A stretch of DNA of 64,000 bases, taken from positions 1 through 64,000 of the forward strand of contig NZ_MSSW01000049.1 of NCBI RefSeq assembly GCF_002150685.1, written 5' to 3'. The notes under the pieces were generated by a model that saw only the letters and a program-made list of their open reading frames with translations, had not been told where the DNA came from and ran no database searches. Of this stretch, positions 60,553-64,000 are shown piece by piece. How positions within the stretch are numbered: the stretch's first letter is position 1; each line of letters begins with the position of its first letter. Origin of the DNA: Algoriphagus antarcticus. Its GTDB lineage: Bacteria > Bacteroidota > Bacteroidia > Cytophagales > Cyclobacteriaceae. The translations under genes were made by a program, and so were the position numbers.

Positions 60553-63288
60553 TCATCTGTCAAAAAACGATCTTCTCCTCGATACCTTCAAATCCTGAAG
60601 GATAGTCGATTTCACACGGATGTCAATATTGTAGGAAGTGAATGCACCAAAAGGAACCCAGTTGACATTCATTTGCCAGCAGTGCAGGTCTCTCGCTATA
60701 CCGATCATCGTTTGTGTTAGCTCCTTTGTTTGCGCATCAAAACCCGTGTTGAAGTTGATCTTCCATTTATCAGACAACGAAAAATCTCCATTTATGCTAA
60801 TCGTTTGAGTGATATTTTGCCTCCCCGACACTGGTTTGCTGTAAGAAAGCACATAACCAAATGAAACGTTCCAAGGAATGCTCCAATCTATGTATTGGCT
60901 TGGATCGGTTGCTATCCTATTGATTTCACTTTGCACAAAATCATCCATTACGCCCCCTTGCTGCATGAATTCATTGGTGAGTTCATCTCTGACTTCACCT
61001 TGGTTTTGCGCACTGTTGGGATTGATTGAGGCATTCATGTTTAGAGAAGCATTTCGGATTGTCCCGATTCCCATTCCATTTTTCCAGGCAAATTCATTGA
61101 TAGCCCGAAAGGTTTCTGTACCACTTCTGTTCGTGTAAGCTTCCGTGGAGTAGGGATCGAGTGTGGTACTCATGTTTACGGATAATCTTCTGTCAAAAAA
61201 GCTTGTTCGTGCACTGATTCGAATCGGAGCAAGGTTAAAAGAATCTGCGGCAAAGTTATAGCTGGAACTTAGGTCGATGTTTTCCAAAATTGGAATTTTC
61301 TTGGTAGGATTTTCACCGGTAGAATCCGATTTGTCGAGGATTTTCGCTTCCAGCACACTTCGAATACTAAAACTCATTGCCCTGCTCTCACCCAGCGGAG
61401 CACCACCAAAGGAGAAGCCTTGTTGACGAGAAAATAAACGAGTATCGCCTTGTTCATTAACCTGCACTTCCTGAAAATAGCCAAAGGAGGGCGCCGAGAA
61501 GTCAGGCGAAAAATTGAAGCTAAGAGAAGGCTGAATATGCTGACGAATGGCTTGGACCTTTCCCTTCTTGAAGTTGAAAAATCCATAGATGTTGGTGTTT
61601 AAACTGAAAGAGCTGGAATAAAATGTCACACGGTTAAATCCATCTTCTAAGATTTTATCCACTCGCTCTTCGGATGGATTATAGAAGTAATTGATCCTAT
61701 TGAGATACCAAAGTTCTGTTACGCTGGCGGATGCCGTACCAGTGAAATATTTGAAAAGGCTGAAATTTGAACTTACAGGGATTCGGTTCCTTGCACCGTT
61801 GTTTGCATTTTGCAGCAGATAGCCAAAATTAGCGGGCGTGAAAGGCACCAATTCTGGGTCGCCGGAATTCTCAATTAAGTTTGGGTCTACTCCAAATTCC
61901 TGTGTTACTTTATTGGTGATGGAATTCTGAAGGTCAAAATTGTAGGCAATATTCAAGGTTTTCAAGGGCTCAAATTTCACATTTTTGAAAGGATTCTGCC
62001 TATTCATACTCAGGTTCATTGTTGGCAAGCTGAGTTGAACTTCTCCAGTCTGTACACTCTGCGAATGCCGCATACTCGCGCCGAATGAGAATGGCGTTCC
62101 TGTGAAAGTTTTGGAATAGTTGACTGTCGAAGACAAATCAGCTGTCACATTGTTTGTGTAATTATTCGGGTTGACGATGTTATTGAAATAACTTGTGGAG
62201 CCGGCATTCACAGAAGCTGAAAATCTACTGTTTCCACGAGATTCAGGATTGTGAGACCATTGAATTCGGAACGTATTATAATCTACAGGATTCAGCTCAG
62301 TTTCCGGAGATTTGAATTTTTGAAAGTCAATATTGAAAGATCCACCAAATCTATAGCGCTTCTTGTAGGCAGCTTGTGATTTGAGACCCCAGCCTCCGTT
62401 AGAGTATATATCGCCGGTGATACGCGCATGGATGAAGTCATTGAAGGCAAAATAGTAGCCCAAATCACGTAGGTAAAGTCCCCTTTTTTGCTCCTGCCCA
62501 TAGGAAGGGAAGATTAATCCAGTAGCTTTTTCCTCAGGTGTGTTGGGTAAAATGCCAAATGGCAATCCAAGTGGGGTAGGAATACCATTAAAATATAGAT
62601 TGAAAGGCCCAGTAACTACCTGCCCACCTTCTATGGACTTGATTTTATTGGAAGCAACGTGGTAGTGTGGAATGGTGAGTGTGCAAGTAGTGTAATATCC
62701 ATTTGCCAAATACACACTGCCATCTTGCATTTTCTTAATCGTTTCTCCGCGAAGAATACCGTCTTGCTGCTCCGTGACCACGTCTTTGATGATGGCTTTC
62801 TGAGTTTTGAAATTATACTTCATTTCTTTGCGGATTTCATAGGATGATGGACCGTCTTTGAAGAATGGATTTCCAGTCACCTTGCCCAAGCTATCGGTGA
62901 CACCGGATGCATACAGTTCGGAATTCTCCCAATCTATCACAATAAGATCTGCCTCCAACCTCATCGTTCCGTATTCAAACCATGCTTGATTGTAGAGGTA
63001 AATTTTGTTCTCCGTAAAATCAGATACGATACTATCTTCTCCGTAATAAGTAATATCTGTAGAGATATCACTCCTAGGCATAATATTTGTCGAATCAGAC
63101 AGCGCGAGCGTATCGGTAGAATTTGGTAAAGTGTCCAAAGCCATCAAGTCTCGCGAAGGCGATATCAATGTGTCGGGAAGCGTTAATGGCTTTTCTTCAA
63201 GTTTGCGAACGGGATTTTGTGCAGTCGCCACTAGCGGAACAATCAATAGCCCATAAAAGCAAAATAAGAAGAGCCTGAATCCCTGCAC
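60553..63288 (-). CDS. lptD: LptD-like lipopolysaccharide assembly protein (OstA domain plus barrel)
   Basis: The 911-residue outer-membrane protein has a signal peptide ending ATAQ (about 24), then an OstA/LptA-like beta-jellyroll (DFTENKIYLYNQAWFEYGTM, about 90-109, and ELYASGVTDSLGKVTGNPFF), a DGSVYLANGYYTTCTLTIPH cysteine-containing join, and a long barrel beginning IPTPLGLPFGILPNTPEEKA and TGLIFPSYGQEQKRGLYLRD. This is the Bacteroidota form of LptD, which inserts lipopolysaccharide into the outer leaflet. It is divergent from the amidase gene, with only 62 bases between starts, so the two envelope genes share a promoter region. Confidence 0.88.
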   Translation of the reverse strand: MQGFRLFLFCFYGLLIVPLVATAQNPVRKLEEKPLTLPDTLISPSRDLMALDTLPNSTDTLALSDSTNIMPRSDISTDITYYGEDSIVSDFTENKIYLYNQAWFEYGTMRLEADLIVIDWENSELYASGVTDSLGKVTGNPFFKDGPSSYEIRKEMKYNFKTQKAIIKDVVTEQQDGILRGETIKKMQDGSVYLANGYYTTCTLTIPHYHVASNKIKSIEGGQVVTGPFNLYFNGIPTPLGLPFGILPNTPEEKATGLIFPSYGQEQKRGLYLRDLGYYFAFNDFIHARITGDIYSNGGWGLKSQAAYKKRYRFGGSFNIDFQKFKSPETELNPVDYNTFRIQWSHNPESRGNSRFSASVNAGSTSYFNNIVNPNNYTNNVTADLSSTVNYSKTFTGTPFSFGASMRHSQSVQTGEVQLSLPTMNLSMNRQNPFKNVKFEPLKTLNIAYNFDLQNSITNKVTQEFGVDPNLIENSGDPELVPFTPANFGYLLQNANNGARNRIPVSSNFSLFKYFTGTASASVTELWYLNRINYFYNPSEERVDKILEDGFNRVTFYSSSFSLNTNIYGFFNFKKGKVQAIRQHIQPSLSFNFSPDFSAPSFGYFQEVQVNEQGDTRLFSRQQGFSFGGAPLGESRAMSFSIRSVLEAKILDKSDSTGENPTKKIPILENIDLSSSYNFAADSFNLAPIRISARTSFFDRRLSVNMSTTLDPYSTEAYTNRSGTETFRAINEFAWKNGMGIGTIRNASLNMNASINPNSAQNQGEVRDELTNEFMQQGGVMDDFVQSEINRIATDPSQYIDWSIPWNVSFGYVLSYSKPVSGRQNITQTISINGDFSLSDKWKINFNTGFDAQTKELTQTMIGIARDLHCWQMNVNWVPFGAFTSYNIDIRVKSTILQDLKVSRRRSFFDR

Positions 63289-63350
63289 TGTTGCTTACGC
63301 TTTAGTTAAATTTGAGTGAAATTTCGTGTAAAGTTAATTTTATTGCCCTC

Positions 63351-64000
63351 ATGGAACGGTCCAAAAACAAAAAAATTCTTCTTTGTCTCATATTATGTAT
63401 TCCCATAGTATTTGGCGGATTTATCACAAACGAATCGATGATGCCGAAGTTTCGGATGAAAAAAATCGTTCTCGATGCCGGCCACGGAGGTAAAGATCCT
63501 GGTAATGTGGGATCTAGATCAAGAGAGAAGGACATCAATCTAGCGGTGACTTTACTCGTGGGGAAATACATCAAAGAAAATCTACCTGATGTCGAAGTTA
63601 TTTACACTCGCGATGACGATAGCTTCCCTTCACTCAAAGATCGCCCGCTGATCGCCAACAATAACAAGGCAGATCTTTTTGTGTCGATCCATTCAAATTC
63701 TGCTCCCAATAAATCAGCTTTCGGCACAGAGACATTCGTCATGGGTACAAAGCATTTTGATGCCAATTTTGATATAGTAAAGCGTGAAAACTCCGTAATC
63801 CTTTTGGAGGATAACTACGAGGAAAACTACGAAGGCTTTGACCCAACTTCTCCAGAGTCTTATATGATGTTCAATTTGATGTCTAAAGTTCACTTTGAGA
63901 ATTCAGTAACCTTGGCAGATCATGTAGAGACTCAGTTTAAAGATAGAGTTGGCCGTAAAAGCCGAGGTGTGAAGCAAGGGCCATTCTATGTACTGTGGAC
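63351..64000 (+). CDS. N-acetylmuramoyl-L-alanine amidase (AmiC-type), cut by the window end
   Basis: From an ATG at 63351 the frame stays open to the last base (216 codons seen), so the 3' end lies outside. After an N-terminal anchor (ILLCLILCIPIVFGGFI, about 9-25) comes the amidase_3 domain: KIVLDAGHGGKDPGNVGSRS (zinc His), EKDINLAVTLLVGKYIKENL (zinc Glu), LKDRPLIANNNKADLFVSIH and SNSAPNKSAFGTETFVMGTK with a further His in IHSNS. It cuts the peptide stems from peptidoglycan glycan during cell separation. It is divergent from lptD, 62 bases apart. Confidence 0.93.
   Translation, partial: MERSKNKKILLCLILCIPIVFGGFITNESMMPKFRMKKIVLDAGHGGKDPGNVGSRSREKDINLAVTLLVGKYIKENLPDVEVIYTRDDDSFPSLKDRPLIANNNKADLFVSIHSNSAPNKSAFGTETFVMGTKHFDANFDIVKRENSVILLEDNYEENYEGFDPTSPESYMMFNLMSKVHFENSVTLADHVETQFKDRVGRKSRGVKQGPFYVLW

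Overview
The window looks like a chromosomal segment of a free-living Bacteroidota, most likely Cytophagales/Cyclobacteriaceae (Algoriphagus- or Cyclobacterium-like). The signs are a SusC/SusD pair, many secreted hydrolases with Sec, lipoprotein or Tat-like signals, a DUF1501 plus PSD1-type cytochrome pair, Gfo/Idh/MocA oxidoreductases with RRDF signals, an LptD-type protein and a three-part PntAA/PntAB/PntB transhydrogenase. This taxonomic placement is inference from gene content. No rRNA, tRNA or CRISPR array was recognised.

Layout. 0-5.4 kb is a scarred region: a sugar isomerase/epimerase-like gene, four copies of a dispersed repeat, an IS1595-type transposase relic, a two-gene unit with a DUF4062/TIR-like membrane protein, relics of an amidohydrolase and of a Crp/Fnr regulator, and a flavodoxin-family gene. 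5.4-15.7 kb holds a beta-propeller glycosidase-like lipoprotein, a DUF1501 protein (with a duplicated 3' fragment), a region built of 7-bp repeats, a large PSD1-type cytochrome, two Gfo/Idh/MocA proteins and a haem-binding protein. 16.1-18.9 kb is the pnt operon. 19.1-22.3 kb is a minus-strand unit of a CE15-like esterase, a sialidase-like protein and a DapA-family aldolase. 22.9-30.6 kb has a BamA-like outer-membrane protein and a group of three phosphoesterase genes (metallophosphoesterase, PI-PLC-like, GDPD-like/alkaline-phosphatase fusion). 31.4-43.1 kb is a probable polysaccharide-utilisation locus for a sulfated glycan: SusC, SusD, three sulfatases, a TetR relic and an MsrA. 43.8-54.2 kb carries a phytanoyl-CoA-dioxygenase-like enzyme, a sugar porter, an MBL-fold protein, a HigB/HigA module with a frameshifted toxin, a second CE15-like esterase coupled to a PqaA-type protein, a luciferase-like oxidoreductase and a GH33-like sialidase. 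54.4-64 kb is mostly housekeeping: Amt, M48 protease, DUF4197, arginine deiminase, LptD, and the start of an N-acetylmuramoyl-L-alanine amidase cut by the window edge.

How it works together. Much of the window serves capture of complex, probably sulfated and uronate-containing, glycans: SusC/D import, sulfatases and esterases that remove decorations, propeller glycosidases, and cytosolic or periplasmic oxidoreductases, isomerases and aldolases that process the sugars. A second theme is release of phosphate from phospholipids and phosphodiesters. A third is decay: eight separate loci show broken or shortened reading frames, and several are associated with dispersed repeats.
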